Origin: a virus
Length of the DNA: 24,937 bases
Strand: one strand, 5' to 3'
Virus record (IMG/VR): IMGVR_UViG_3300032242_002098
Coordinates: 1-24,937 of that record
In this document: positions 15,927 to 24,838 of the stretch, in pieces
Layout of the letters: each line of letters opens with the position of its first letter
Numbering within the stretch: the first letter of the stretch is position 1
Translations under genes and position numbers: made by a program
Notes under the pieces: model-generated
Told to the model about the DNA's origin: nothing
Seen by the model: the letters and a program-made list of their open reading frames with translations, nothing else
Databases searched by the model: none

Positions 15927-18900
15927 TGCTTAGTCTAAGTGGTAACTCAGAACAGGCATTTGCACGACTTAATTCAATTAATGCAAATCCCGTTGTTTGG
16001 ATGGAATGGAATTATAATTCTTTAACAAAACCCTACGTGGTAACATCATCTAGTGCTGGACCAGTTTATAATTTAAGTAGTGTTTTAAATATATCATCAA
16101 ACTGGTCTACAACATATAATGGAACTATAGTTTCTTCAGCCATTGGTGGCAGGGTATTTGAAACAGATGCAACATCTGGAAGTTGTATAAAATTAAAAAC
16201 TAGCACAGCAGTACAATATGACAAAGTTACACAAACATTATCATCTTTTTTTGGTGGATCATCGGCATCGGGATACTTTAAACTTGTAATGTATGTTAAG
16301 GCTAATCAGCCAAATGTTATAGGAAATTCTTTATCTATTCCGGCAACATCTATATCATTAACTGGAAGTGGGACGGGAGTATCAAAAACAACAAATTATA
16401 GAGTTGTTCCAGTTTCTAGTAATGGAATTAGACCAATGTATAATGCTAATGGTTTAGATCAAAAAAGTATAAGTGGTAGTTATGCAAGTGTTACTATTTC
16501 TTGGCCGGGAGCAACAGGCGTTAGCGATATCAGTTCTCCTGCCGCTTATGATATATATAGAGATGGTAAATTTTTGATAACTGTACCTGCTACATCTTCA
16601 AATAGAAGTGCAAATACATACACATATGTCGATAATTTAAGTAATACTCCAACACAAAATGGTCCAATTCCTGCTGCTTCTATGAAAATTAAATTTGCTC
16701 CTAGCGTAAGACTTTTTTCTTCAGGTAATTATAGAGAAAGCACAGTGTCATTTGCTAGAACAGTTTCTGAAGAAACATCTACAATTATAAAAAATGATTC
16801 ATCTGTATATATAGATGGTAGTAAATATTTAAAGGTAGAAGTGTTTTTTGGATCGGATGAAGTTTTTGATGCTGCTAAAATAGATTTATTGTATGCTGGT
16901 GCATACTATGGTGCAGAAATACTTATTTGTGGAATGGAAATTTTTCAAATAAATAAATGGGATTTTGTTAATACTGAATATTTTCCAATTGAATCAATGT
17001 TTAATGCAAATAGACCCGGCGAGGCTTTATTGCATCCGTACTTACCATCTTCAGACACTTTGATAAATAAAGATTGGGTAGAGGGTGGAATTAAAAAACC
17101 AGTATCTTTAGTATTTAATTCACCAGATTATTTTATTTCTGATGTTCAGCCATATAGACAGTTAAGAAACTCTTTATATAATACATATAAATATTATGTA
17201 TCTCCAAGTACTGATATGTATTCCTCTAAGAAAATTGAAATTCAAGCCAGATACAAAAACTATCTTGATATTAATAAAATAATAATTAAAATTGCTCAAG
17301 GTGGCTCATCAGATTCTAGATTAACTATGAGTGCGAGCAGTGTTTCTGGATCGGTATTAGTGCTTGGGCCGAATTATTCAGTAATTAGTACAATCACTAT
17401 CCCAGCCGGGTCTTTTGATAATAGTGGAATTCTTTCTTTATATTATGATGGACTTTCATGGTCAACTACTCGCGGAAGTTGGACTCCTCCGACATTAACA
17501 GATTCTGGAATACTTCAAAATGTTTTGTCTAACGTAACAGGATTAATTTATGTATCTACAATAACAAATAATCATTCCCTCCTTGAAAGAAACAGAATGC
17601 ATTTTGTTGAAATATCCCCGAGGCTTGAAATTGATGTAAGCAATATAACTGAAGAAATAAATGTTAGTAAAACAATGGATGATTCTGATTCTATAATTGG
17701 TTTTCCAATAGGACTTTTAAATGCAAATTCTGGCACTATCAAACTTCACAATATACCTGTATATAAAAATACTTTTCCCCATACAGTTTTTGATGTATTA
17801 TCAGATTCAGCAACATTCTCAGATGTTCTTCGTCAAGGTGTCAAATTTACTGTGGGATTAATTTCTCCAACTAATGATTTTACTGATTATGTACCGTTTA
17901 TGACAATGTATTCTGATACGTGGACAATAAATGATTTAGATTCTTTAGATATTTCTATAATGGACAGTGCTAAATATGTTTTGATGGGATTAGAGTCTCC
18001 ACCATACCTATCTTGGTCTGAAGATATATTTTCAACAATTGTTAACTTGTTTGAAATATCTGGATTTAGTGATTATGATTATGACGGTCTTAAAGAAATT
18101 CTATCTCGTAGATCAAAAATTGTATCCGCTTTTTGGTGTGATAGAAACAAATCAGTTTTTGACACATTAAAAGATTTTTTTGTAGCCTATCAAATAGGCG
18201 CGTCATTTGATGAATACGGAATCATGAGATTCTATGATATAGATAGTTATATATATCAATTTTCTAATATTAATTTTAGTCCAGATTTTTCTGTATCTGA
18301 TATTCCTATTACGCTTACAAAATCAACTGGATCAGTATTTTATGAATCAAATATGATTAAAGATTCTTATTCTGTTGATTTAGAGAAAAAAGTTGGTAAA
18401 GTAATAATTGATTATAAAGCACCATCAAGATTATTTTCAGAAGACAAAATTGCTGATGTAAATAAAAGTTCTTGGGGAAGAGTGACTGATATTACAAGGC
18501 CGGTCTTTACAGAAAGCAGTACTGTTGGCCTACCCTTCACATCCTTTGATATTAGCATTAAAGGTTTAGATAACGTTGCTTTTATGTTTCCAGAAAAAAT
18601 GAGTGGTAAAAGAAGTTTACAAACTATTGGAACATTTAATGGATATGGATTTCTTCAGGGTGAATTAATAAAATGGAATGGTTTAGAATATACTTTTACT
18701 ACTAATAGGAATGATTCTTCAGCGCAACCACAAACTGTAACGAGAGTATGTTTTTCCGAGGAGGATCGTGGTCTTGTTATTCAAGATTTGTTTGCCGCTG
18801 ATCCGGCGGTTACTCAAGTAAATCATCATCCAACAGGAAATGTTGTTGGCTTGGAAAGAGGTTTAAGGAATACCTCTGTTCGTGATCATTTACTTTATGA

Positions 18901-20488
18901 TGAAAGTGCTGTAACTCCATATGGTTATGCTCCTGCTTCAGCGGTTCCATTTAATAAAAAATATATTTCATATAATATTACAAGGCCCAGCCCCAGCATT
19001 ACTCCAAGCATTACTAGTAATTCTATTTCTTCTACATCGGTTAAAATTACTAATAATGTTGCTAAGTTTTCAGTGCAAAAATCTATTTCAGTTAGACCTT
19101 TTGCAATAGCATTATCACCTAAACAACTTAGTGTAAATGAGTATGCTGAAATTCCAACATCAGCAAGTAATTTTGATTATTTTTCTGTAACTTTTACTGG
19201 TCCAGATTATTCTGCTACTAAGTTTAGTCAGAATCAAAGCACGGCAGAGTTGGGAATATATATAAATACTATTAGTGGTCATCCAATTATGATTGGTCTT
19301 AGAAATTTGTGTGCAAATATAGTTGGAGAGAATCAATGTTTTGTTGGTTTAAGTCAATTTTCTAAGTATGGTAAACCAACTACAGGTCATCTTCAACAAG
19401 TAATTCCTAACTGGTCAGATCAAGTACAGACAAAAAATGTTTTTGATGGCAAACAACACCGACTTGGGATTATAATGTCATGGAATGATGCAGTCCCAAC
19501 AGCAAGTGTTTATGTAGATAATAATTATGTAACAGTAATTAATCTTACTCATGCTGCTGGAACTCCTGCTCCTAAAAAATCAAATGCTACTGAGTGGGGG
19601 GTATATGTTGAAAATCCTGCATCACCAATTGCAGGTAATAATATTTTAAATATTGATATGCATGAAGTTTATGCATGTTCAATGTTAGACAATAAACTAT
19701 ATTCTCTGCCATGTACATCTTATACTTATCATTGGCAAAATCCAGTATTTTTAAATAAACTTATTAAAAATATAAAATCTCCAGAACCTTTATATTTTTA
19801 TTGGGGGCCAAATATATTAACTGGTGTTCATATATATGACAAAGTTGATTTTAACTTACAATCTCCCGTTTTTGAACAAACTGTTTCATATGACAGACAT
19901 TTTTCATATACACCGGGAACAGCAAAGGCAGACGAAGGCCAGTTTCATAAAACAAAATTTTCAGATATATCATTATCCACTCCATTTTGTTCTCCATTTA
20001 ATTTTTCTTCTATTATTGTTAATAATAGTGCTGCGCGTGAGTTGGTATTTTTAGGTAGACAAGATAATCAAATAAATGGTCAACAAATAACACCATTCTC
20101 AATTGATGCTAATTTCTTAAAACTTAGTGATTCTAATAAAATTGAAAGAATTATTGATCCTGCTAATATTAATAATTCTATTACATTAAACACTACATGG
20201 ATTCAAAGTCCAAGTGATGCTGAAGAATTGTTGAGGCAAGTAGAGTTTCTTGCTAGTTCTTTTAGCACAACTGTTAATGTTAGTATTTTTGGAAACCCAT
20301 TAATACAGGTTGGAGATATTTGTAAACTTACTTATTCATTAAAAAAAGTTGGTTATGATCCAGAAAATTCTTCTGTTACCTCCGCCTACTGTATGGTTAA
20401 AGAGGTAAGTAATAGTTTTACTGGTGGATTGACAACTAGTTTAAAATTAAAACCAATGTTTAAGATATCATCAACAATGCTAGAATAG
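15926..20488 (+). CDS. Tail hub/tip protein with inserted Fn3-like and lectin-like domains
   Basis: The product has 1520 residues; ATG 15926 overlaps the preceding TAA, with GGAGA upstream. It probably forms the central tip or hub below the distal ring. Layout: residues 1-130 beta-rich; about 130-255 an Fn3/Ig-like module (TTNYRVVPVSSNG, ASVTISWPGATGV, AAYDIYRDGKFLITVP); about 255-355 a jelly-roll-like part; hub region about 562-850 starting ISPRLEIDVSNITEEINVSK, a form common in siphovirus minor tail proteins; about 1053-1265 a concanavalin-like fold (EYAEIPTSASNFDYFSVTF, GKQHRLGIIMSWNDAVPTAS, VYVDNNYVTVINL); and a final barrel from 1433 (EELLRQVEFLASSFSTTVNV, FGNPLIQVGDICKL). The lectin-like module may bind surface glycans. 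Domain boundaries are by eye. Confidence 0.75.
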   Translation: MLSLSGNSEQAFARLNSINANPVVWMEWNYNSLTKPYVVTSSSAGPVYNLSSVLNISSNWSTTYNGTIVSSAIGGRVFETDATSGSCIKLKTSTAVQYDKVTQTLSSFFGGSSASGYFKLVMYVKANQPNVIGNSLSIPATSISLTGSGTGVSKTTNYRVVPVSSNGIRPMYNANGLDQKSISGSYASVTISWPGATGVSDISSPAAYDIYRDGKFLITVPATSSNRSANTYTYVDNLSNTPTQNGPIPAASMKIKFAPSVRLFSSGNYRESTVSFARTVSEETSTIIKNDSSVYIDGSKYLKVEVFFGSDEVFDAAKIDLLYAGAYYGAEILICGMEIFQINKWDFVNTEYFPIESMFNANRPGEALLHPYLPSSDTLINKDWVEGGIKKPVSLVFNSPDYFISDVQPYRQLRNSLYNTYKYYVSPSTDMYSSKKIEIQARYKNYLDINKIIIKIAQGGSSDSRLTMSASSVSGSVLVLGPNYSVISTITIPAGSFDNSGILSLYYDGLSWSTTRGSWTPPTLTDSGILQNVLSNVTGLIYVSTITNNHSLLERNRMHFVEISPRLEIDVSNITEEINVSKTMDDSDSIIGFPIGLLNANSGTIKLHNIPVYKNTFPHTVFDVLSDSATFSDVLRQGVKFTVGLISPTNDFTDYVPFMTMYSDTWTINDLDSLDISIMDSAKYVLMGLESPPYLSWSEDIFSTIVNLFEISGFSDYDYDGLKEILSRRSKIVSAFWCDRNKSVFDTLKDFFVAYQIGASFDEYGIMRFYDIDSYIYQFSNINFSPDFSVSDIPITLTKSTGSVFYESNMIKDSYSVDLEKKVGKVIIDYKAPSRLFSEDKIADVNKSSWGRVTDITRPVFTESSTVGLPFTSFDISIKGLDNVAFMFPEKMSGKRSLQTIGTFNGYGFLQGELIKWNGLEYTFTTNRNDSSAQPQTVTRVCFSEEDRGLVIQDLFAADPAVTQVNHHPTGNVVGLERGLRNTSVRDHLLYDESAVTPYGYAPASAVPFNKKYISYNITRPSPSITPSITSNSISSTSVKITNNVAKFSVQKSISVRPFAIALSPKQLSVNEYAEIPTSASNFDYFSVTFTGPDYSATKFSQNQSTAELGIYINTISGHPIMIGLRNLCANIVGENQCFVGLSQFSKYGKPTTGHLQQVIPNWSDQVQTKNVFDGKQHRLGIIMSWNDAVPTASVYVDNNYVTVINLTHAAGTPAPKKSNATEWGVYVENPASPIAGNNILNIDMHEVYACSMLDNKLYSLPCTSYTYHWQNPVFLNKLIKNIKSPEPLYFYWGPNILTGVHIYDKVDFNLQSPVFEQTVSYDRHFSYTPGTAKADEGQFHKTKFSDISLSTPFCSPFNFSSIIVNNSAARELVFLGRQDNQINGQQITPFSIDANFLKLSDSNKIERIIDPANINNSITLNTTWIQSPSDAEELLRQVEFLASSFSTTVNVSIFGNPLIQVGDICKLTYSLKKVGYDPENSSVTSAYCMVKEVSNSFTGGLTTSLKLKPMFKISSTMLE

Positions 20489-20496
20489 TAACAGTT

Positions 20497-20505
20497 TGGT
20501 ATAAT
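20497..20505 (+). promoter_or_regulatory. Extended -10 promoter TGGTATAAT
   Basis: TGG plus consensus TATAAT lies in the 36-base gap after the hub gene, ending 19 bases before ATG 20525. An AAGGAG ribosome binding site (20514-20519) lies just downstream. No -35 box is apparent. Confidence 0.75.
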
Positions 20506-20524
20506 TTATATACAAGGAGTATGC

Positions 20525-21196
20525 ATGGGAAAACCGGGACAAAGCGGTAAATTTGATAATAATCATATTGATTCTTTAATCAAACCTTTAACTATTTATA
20601 GGAATGATCCTAGGAACAATGCTGATTTTTTGAAAAAACATCCTAATACTATTGTTATAAATAAAAATAGTCCACATCCAGTTAAAAAAGTTGGAGAGCA
20701 TGGTAGTGTTTCTAGTCATCATCCAAGGTCTAGGACGCAAACAATTCATCCAAAAACTGCACATCCTGCCCCAAGAAGTAGGGCAGCAGGAGTGGTTGCT
20801 CCTACCATTGCAGTTAATCATCCAGATGATGCGGCACTTGAAGATCCTACCGTATTAGAAGATTTAGAAACTGAAGAGGGGCAAAGCGAGCAAACTGATG
20901 AAAGTGGTGCAAAAAAATTTTTGTTTCATGAATTAGTTGGAGAAGAATATGATCCGGCGGTAGATTTGGATGTAAGAAATGATCAAGAGGCCGTTCCTGC
21001 ATATGATGGGGCGATAGTGGACCATTTGCCAGATATTATTCCTCCAGTTAATATATCAATAGACCCTAATTCTTTTGTTTTACAGGCAGATGCAAGAGAT
21101 GGTACTGTTTCATTTAAAGCCAGCGTCGTTTTTGACGATGATGATTTTCCTTTAGATGATTATGATATAATAGTTACTCAGGTGACAACGACATGA
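20525..21196 (+). CDS. Unknown tail-region protein with basic N-half and acidic C-half
   Basis: The product has 223 residues. AAGGAG ends 5 bases before ATG 20525; an ATG at 20521 is in another frame and soon stops. I do not recognise a family. Residues 1-90 are rich in Lys, Arg, His and Pro (SPHPVKKVGEHGSVSSHHPR, RTIHPKTAHPAPRSR-like stretch), with few acidic residues. Residues 95-170 are rich in Asp and Glu (LEDPTVLEDLETEEG). The last 50 residues look beta-rich (VNISIDPNSFVLQADARDG, TVSFKASVVF, YDIIVTQV). It has its own promoter, and its stop overlaps the next gene as ATGA. It could be a linker or attachment protein between tip and fibres, but this is only from position. Confidence 0.65.
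   Translation: MGKPGQSGKFDNNHIDSLIKPLTIYRNDPRNNADFLKKHPNTIVINKNSPHPVKKVGEHGSVSSHHPRSRTQTIHPKTAHPAPRSRAAGVVAPTIAVNHPDDAALEDPTVLEDLETEEGQSEQTDESGAKKFLFHELVGEEYDPAVDLDVRNDQEAVPAYDGAIVDHLPDIIPPVNISIDPNSFVLQADARDGTVSFKASVVFDDDDFPLDDYDIIVTQVTTT
21163..21171 (+). promoter_or_regulatory. Extended -10 promoter TGATATAAT inside the end of the preceding gene
   Basis: TGA plus consensus TATAAT lies within the last 12 codons of the upstream gene, ending 21 bases before ATG 21193. The spacing is within the range seen at the intergenic copies. It could also be chance coding sequence (YDII), so confidence is lower. Confidence 0.5.
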
Positions 21197-22107
21197 TAGA
21201 AGGCACATATAGAATAACTTCTTCCGGCTCAACTGTTGCGGAATATAAAAATATGTTAACAGCAAACGGTTTATTGGTAATTAATCAATATTTAGCAAAT
21301 GTGGTGCCGGATTGGGCGGGGTCTTTAGCAATTGGAACTCTCTCTACTAACTCTACGGCGAGTACAACAACTGCGTTAGATTATGAAATTTTACGTTTCC
21401 CCGTAACCTTGAAAGCATATAGAACTGTTTCTGGTTCAAATCAGATGGCTCTTAAAGCAACCATTGATCCTGAAACAGTTTTTCAAGCCTACGAATTTGG
21501 AATATTTCCAATGAGAGTAAACAAATTGCTTTTTAGAGATCATTTTAAAATTACTGATTTTACTGAACAAATAGCCGCATCTAGTTCATGGTATATAGGT
21601 TCAAGTCCTGCACCAACGGCTTCCGTATCACCAACTCCACGTTCGGGCGGGTCTGGAATAAAAATATCAACTGGTCAAACAGCATCATTAATATTTTATT
21701 CTAATTTTGCTGATTATAATGATGCAGACTCGTTAGATTTATTATACTATTGTGCTTCTGCTACTACATCAACTTCATCTATTACAGTTTACTTTTCCGA
21801 TGATTCTACTAGTGGTAATGTTTGGTCAGCATCGGGAACTATTCCAGCAACATCATCTGGAACCTATACTCATAAAGTGTTAAGTTTTCAACCTAAACCA
21901 GATGCGTTTACGGATACAATGTATTCCTGCTCTATACAATTTGCGGGTTCTGGTGGAACATTATTATTGGACCATTTGAAAGTAACGACGGGGCAGGCAA
22001 AACCTACAGATCAATTGTTAACTAGTCGTACAACTTCAGCATCACCATTGGTAACTAAAGTTTATGGACAGCCAATGGAAATAGAATATTATATACAGGT
22101 GACATGA
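21193..22107 (+). CDS. Fibre-associated tail protein with inserted jelly-roll (carbohydrate-binding-like) domain
   Basis: The product has 304 residues. ATG 21193 overlaps the upstream TGA (ATGA) and has AGGTGA 7 bases before it. Residues 1-115 (MLTANGLLVINQYLANVVPD, LAIGTLSTNSTASTTT, LDYEILRFPVTLKAY, FQAYEFGIFP) resemble a beta domain seen in many phage fibre or baseplate attachment proteins: a 'G-I-IG-G', 'L-E-R' and 'E-GIF' pattern. Residues about 116-275 look like a carbohydrate-binding jelly roll (SGGSGIKISTGQTASLIFYS, TYTHKVLSFQPKP, YSCSIQFAGSGGTLLLDHLK). The last 30 residues (GQPMEIEYYIQVT) look like the closing strand of the first domain, so the jelly roll may be an insertion. It probably takes part in fibre attachment or host binding. 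Confidence 0.6.
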   Translation: MIEGTYRITSSGSTVAEYKNMLTANGLLVINQYLANVVPDWAGSLAIGTLSTNSTASTTTALDYEILRFPVTLKAYRTVSGSNQMALKATIDPETVFQAYEFGIFPMRVNKLLFRDHFKITDFTEQIAASSSWYIGSSPAPTASVSPTPRSGGSGIKISTGQTASLIFYSNFADYNDADSLDLLYYCASATTSTSSITVYFSDDSTSGNVWSASGTIPATSSGTYTHKVLSFQPKPDAFTDTMYSCSIQFAGSGGTLLLDHLKVTTGQAKPTDQLLTSRTTSASPLVTKVYGQPMEIEYYIQVT

Positions 22108-22108
22108 T

Positions 22109-24814
22109 ATGGTTTCTTCAGATATTAATAATATTTCACCATCAGCAACATATCATGTATCATTGCGTCCCAAAAATGGGGTGGGGTATGATTTGTCTTC
22201 ATTTCATTATACTTTTACTACTCCCGGCACTTATGGCGGAAGTGTTTTAACTGGTAATAATGCACTTTTACAAACAAATATTACTGGAAGCGGCGCAATA
22301 ATTTCTGGTACAGGTAATCCATCTAATCAAATAAATACAATGTATATTGATGGGTCTGGACTAAAAGCGTTTGACAATTTTGGCGCAAGCACAGTTTATA
22401 TTTCTTCTATAGATGGAAATGCTTATTTTAAAGGCACTGTTGTAGCAGGTTCTGGTTCTATAGGTGGATGGTCTATATCACCAAATAAACTTTCTTCAGG
22501 TTTAATTGCTTTAGACTCTACAGCGGGAAATCAAAAAATATATATTGGTTCTGGTTCATATAATAATACTAATACTGCTTTCTATGTCGATCAAAGCGGC
22601 AGATTTTCATTATTTAATCAATTGTATTACAACCCTAGTTCCGGCCTTGCTGGAGTAGATGATTTTGGTGAATTAACTGTTGTTGGAAAAATTAGAGGAT
22701 CAATACAAAATATTGATCAAATTCCTTCTAATAAATTATCAGGAACTATTTCATCAGTAAATATTGTTAGTACTACTTCAGCAGTTGTAACAACAACTGC
22801 TTCTACCGCATTTTTGGCGGGAGAATATGTTTCTATATTAGGTTTAACTGGAAATGCTTCTGTTGTAAACGGTAGAAAACAAATTAATGAAATGAGTAGT
22901 AATAATACACAATTTGGCGTTACTATTGTTGGCGGTGTTGTTGGAACTTATTCTCAAAGTGCTACAGTTAATTTACAAGAATTAACAATGGGTCTTCATC
23001 CAGCAGCGGGAACAGGAACATATGCTGCAAGTGCCGGTATTGGAATTAGATTAGATCCTTATAACTGGTGGTATACTAATAATCAATTTAGGGTTGGCGA
23101 TTCTTCAAATTATATGTTGTGGAAAGATAATGTATTAGCATTATCTGGTTCTATTGTTTCAAGTGCCGGTCAAATTGGTGGATGGGCAATTGGCTTAAAT
23201 AGTTTATCAGTTGGTTCCAATACAAATTTTATCAAATTTTCAAATAATACAAATAATGTTTTAATTGCTGGTGGAGAATTAATTAACTATATTAATAATC
23301 CAGATTTTGAATATAATTTAGAAGGTTGGGTAAAAAATGGTTCAACAACAACTATAGCAAGAGTTACAACTGATTTTTATAGTGGATCGGCGTGCCTTGA
23401 AGTAACAAAAGCAGCAGTTGCTAATTCTGGAGCAGCCTATAGTGCAAAAGTTCCAGTAGTTGCAGGACTTACATATTCATATAGTGCATGGGTAAAAATT
23501 CCTGCTGGTCAAGAATCTGGAACTTTTCAAGGCTATTTACAGTGGTTTGATCGTTTGGGCAATTTTTTAAGTGCTTCAACTGTTGGAACAATATCATTAA
23601 CAAATGTTTCAGGATGGCAAAGGATTGTGGGAACTGCAACTGCACCATCTGGGGCAGTTTCTTGTATTCCATTTGTACTTCAAGGAACCGCTGGCACGGC
23701 CGGACAAAAATATTTGATAGATGCTGTTTTATTTGAAGAAGGTTCAACTCCAAGTACTTATACTCAAAATACCGCTCCAATATATATAAATAAATATGGA
23801 GCATCAACATTTACGGGCAAAATTCAAACAGCAAATTCTGGTAAAAGAATAGCATTAGAAAGTTATGATTATTTAAGTTCGGCTATAAAATTTTATACTG
23901 CTGCTTCAGCAGAAATAACTCCTGCACAAATAAATGTTAATTATAGAACTGCAAGTGCTTATAACACTCAGGCTCTTGTTAAATTTTCTGGAATACAAAC
24001 TTCTGCATGGGCGGCACCGTATATTCAATTTTCTACTGGATCAGATACTGATGGTAGTTATAGTGAAGCATATATTTATGGAGCCTTAGGTTCGGTTATT
24101 GAAGGTGCTGGATCAAAAATAGAAATTGGTGATCAAGCGGTTGCAACAATGTTTGATATAAAATTTACTGGAGCAAATAACGCTAATGGATTTCAATTTG
24201 TTGGTTCCGATGTTAATATTCTTAAAGCATTGTATGTATCTAATGGTGTTTCTTTCAAAACAGCAAATGGAAATACAACTAATGCTGCTTATGCAGATTT
24301 AACTAGTACAGCATTTTACCTGAGTCAACCGGGAATTGCAGGAACTTTTGATGTCCCAGCACTGATCCTTGACACAAGAACAGGTGATAGTATTTCCGCT
24401 AACTGGTATGCTCAAAGATTTAGAAGAAATGGAGCCAACCACGGTGGTATATCAGTAACAACTTCCACCACCACCCTGCCATTCTTTTTTGCTGGTTCAG
24501 ATTATAGACTTAAAGAAAATGTTGAAACTATAGATAATTCATGGATGTCTAATAAGATTAAAAATCTTAGACCAGTAACATATAATGAAATTAATAGTAC
24601 AAATAAAATTATAGGTTTTATTGCTCATGAAGTTCAAGAATATATTCCAGAGTCTGTTGTGGGTGAAAAAGATGCAGTAGATGAAGATGGAAATATTATT
24701 CCTCAAAATTTAGGAACTGCCCCATTTATTCCATATTTAGTTGGTGCATTAAAAGATGCGTTATTAAGAATAGAAGCCCTTGAAGAAGAAATAGCATTAC
24801 TAAGGGTCAAATGA
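22109..24814 (+). CDS. Tail fibre with carbohydrate-binding module and C-terminal peptidase S74 chaperone
   Basis: The product has 901 residues, starting one base after the upstream TGA, with AGGTGA 6 bases before ATG 22109. Domains: a short Fn3-like strand region 1-40; fibre shaft with a GSIGGWSI motif near 118 and a second GQIGGWAI near 355; a small beta module about 214-290 (VVTTTASTAFLAGEYVSILG, NGRKQINEMSSNNTQF) similar to the one in the distal tail protein; a CBM4/9-like module about 392-562 (NNPDFEYNLEGW, GLTYSYSAWVKIPAG); and a C-terminal S74 chaperone about 797-901 (SDYRLKENV, LRPVTYNEI, IGFIAHEVQEYIPESVVGEK, ending in a leucine coiled coil). Family members fold the trimer and then cleave themselves before the Ser of SDYR, here Ser797; the following Lys802 fits the Ser-Lys pair known in the family. 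It is the best receptor-binding candidate. Confidence 0.88.
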   Translation: MVSSDINNISPSATYHVSLRPKNGVGYDLSSFHYTFTTPGTYGGSVLTGNNALLQTNITGSGAIISGTGNPSNQINTMYIDGSGLKAFDNFGASTVYISSIDGNAYFKGTVVAGSGSIGGWSISPNKLSSGLIALDSTAGNQKIYIGSGSYNNTNTAFYVDQSGRFSLFNQLYYNPSSGLAGVDDFGELTVVGKIRGSIQNIDQIPSNKLSGTISSVNIVSTTSAVVTTTASTAFLAGEYVSILGLTGNASVVNGRKQINEMSSNNTQFGVTIVGGVVGTYSQSATVNLQELTMGLHPAAGTGTYAASAGIGIRLDPYNWWYTNNQFRVGDSSNYMLWKDNVLALSGSIVSSAGQIGGWAIGLNSLSVGSNTNFIKFSNNTNNVLIAGGELINYINNPDFEYNLEGWVKNGSTTTIARVTTDFYSGSACLEVTKAAVANSGAAYSAKVPVVAGLTYSYSAWVKIPAGQESGTFQGYLQWFDRLGNFLSASTVGTISLTNVSGWQRIVGTATAPSGAVSCIPFVLQGTAGTAGQKYLIDAVLFEEGSTPSTYTQNTAPIYINKYGASTFTGKIQTANSGKRIALESYDYLSSAIKFYTAASAEITPAQINVNYRTASAYNTQALVKFSGIQTSAWAAPYIQFSTGSDTDGSYSEAYIYGALGSVIEGAGSKIEIGDQAVATMFDIKFTGANNANGFQFVGSDVNILKALYVSNGVSFKTANGNTTNAAYADLTSTAFYLSQPGIAGTFDVPALILDTRTGDSISANWYAQRFRRNGANHGGISVTTSTTTLPFFFAGSDYRLKENVETIDNSWMSNKIKNLRPVTYNEINSTNKIIGFIAHEVQEYIPESVVGEKDAVDEDGNIIPQNLGTAPFIPYLVGALKDALLRIEALEEEIALLRVK

Positions 24815-24820
24815 TATAAT
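24812..24820 (+). promoter_or_regulatory. Extended -10 promoter TGATATAAT overlapping the fibre stop
   Basis: The TGA stop of the fibre gene forms the TGN of TGATATAAT, which ends 18 bases before ATG 24839. A GGTGA ribosome binding site (24827-24831) lies between. The predicted start of transcription is very close to that site, so the leader would be short. Confidence 0.6.
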
Positions 24821-24838
24821 TAAAATGGTGATATTTAC

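Noticed and set aside
22085-22111. Frameshift joining the genes at 21193 and 22109
   Set aside because: The frame of the second gene is closed by TGA at 22100-22102, there is no slippery heptamer, and AGGTGA sits 6 bases before ATG 22109.
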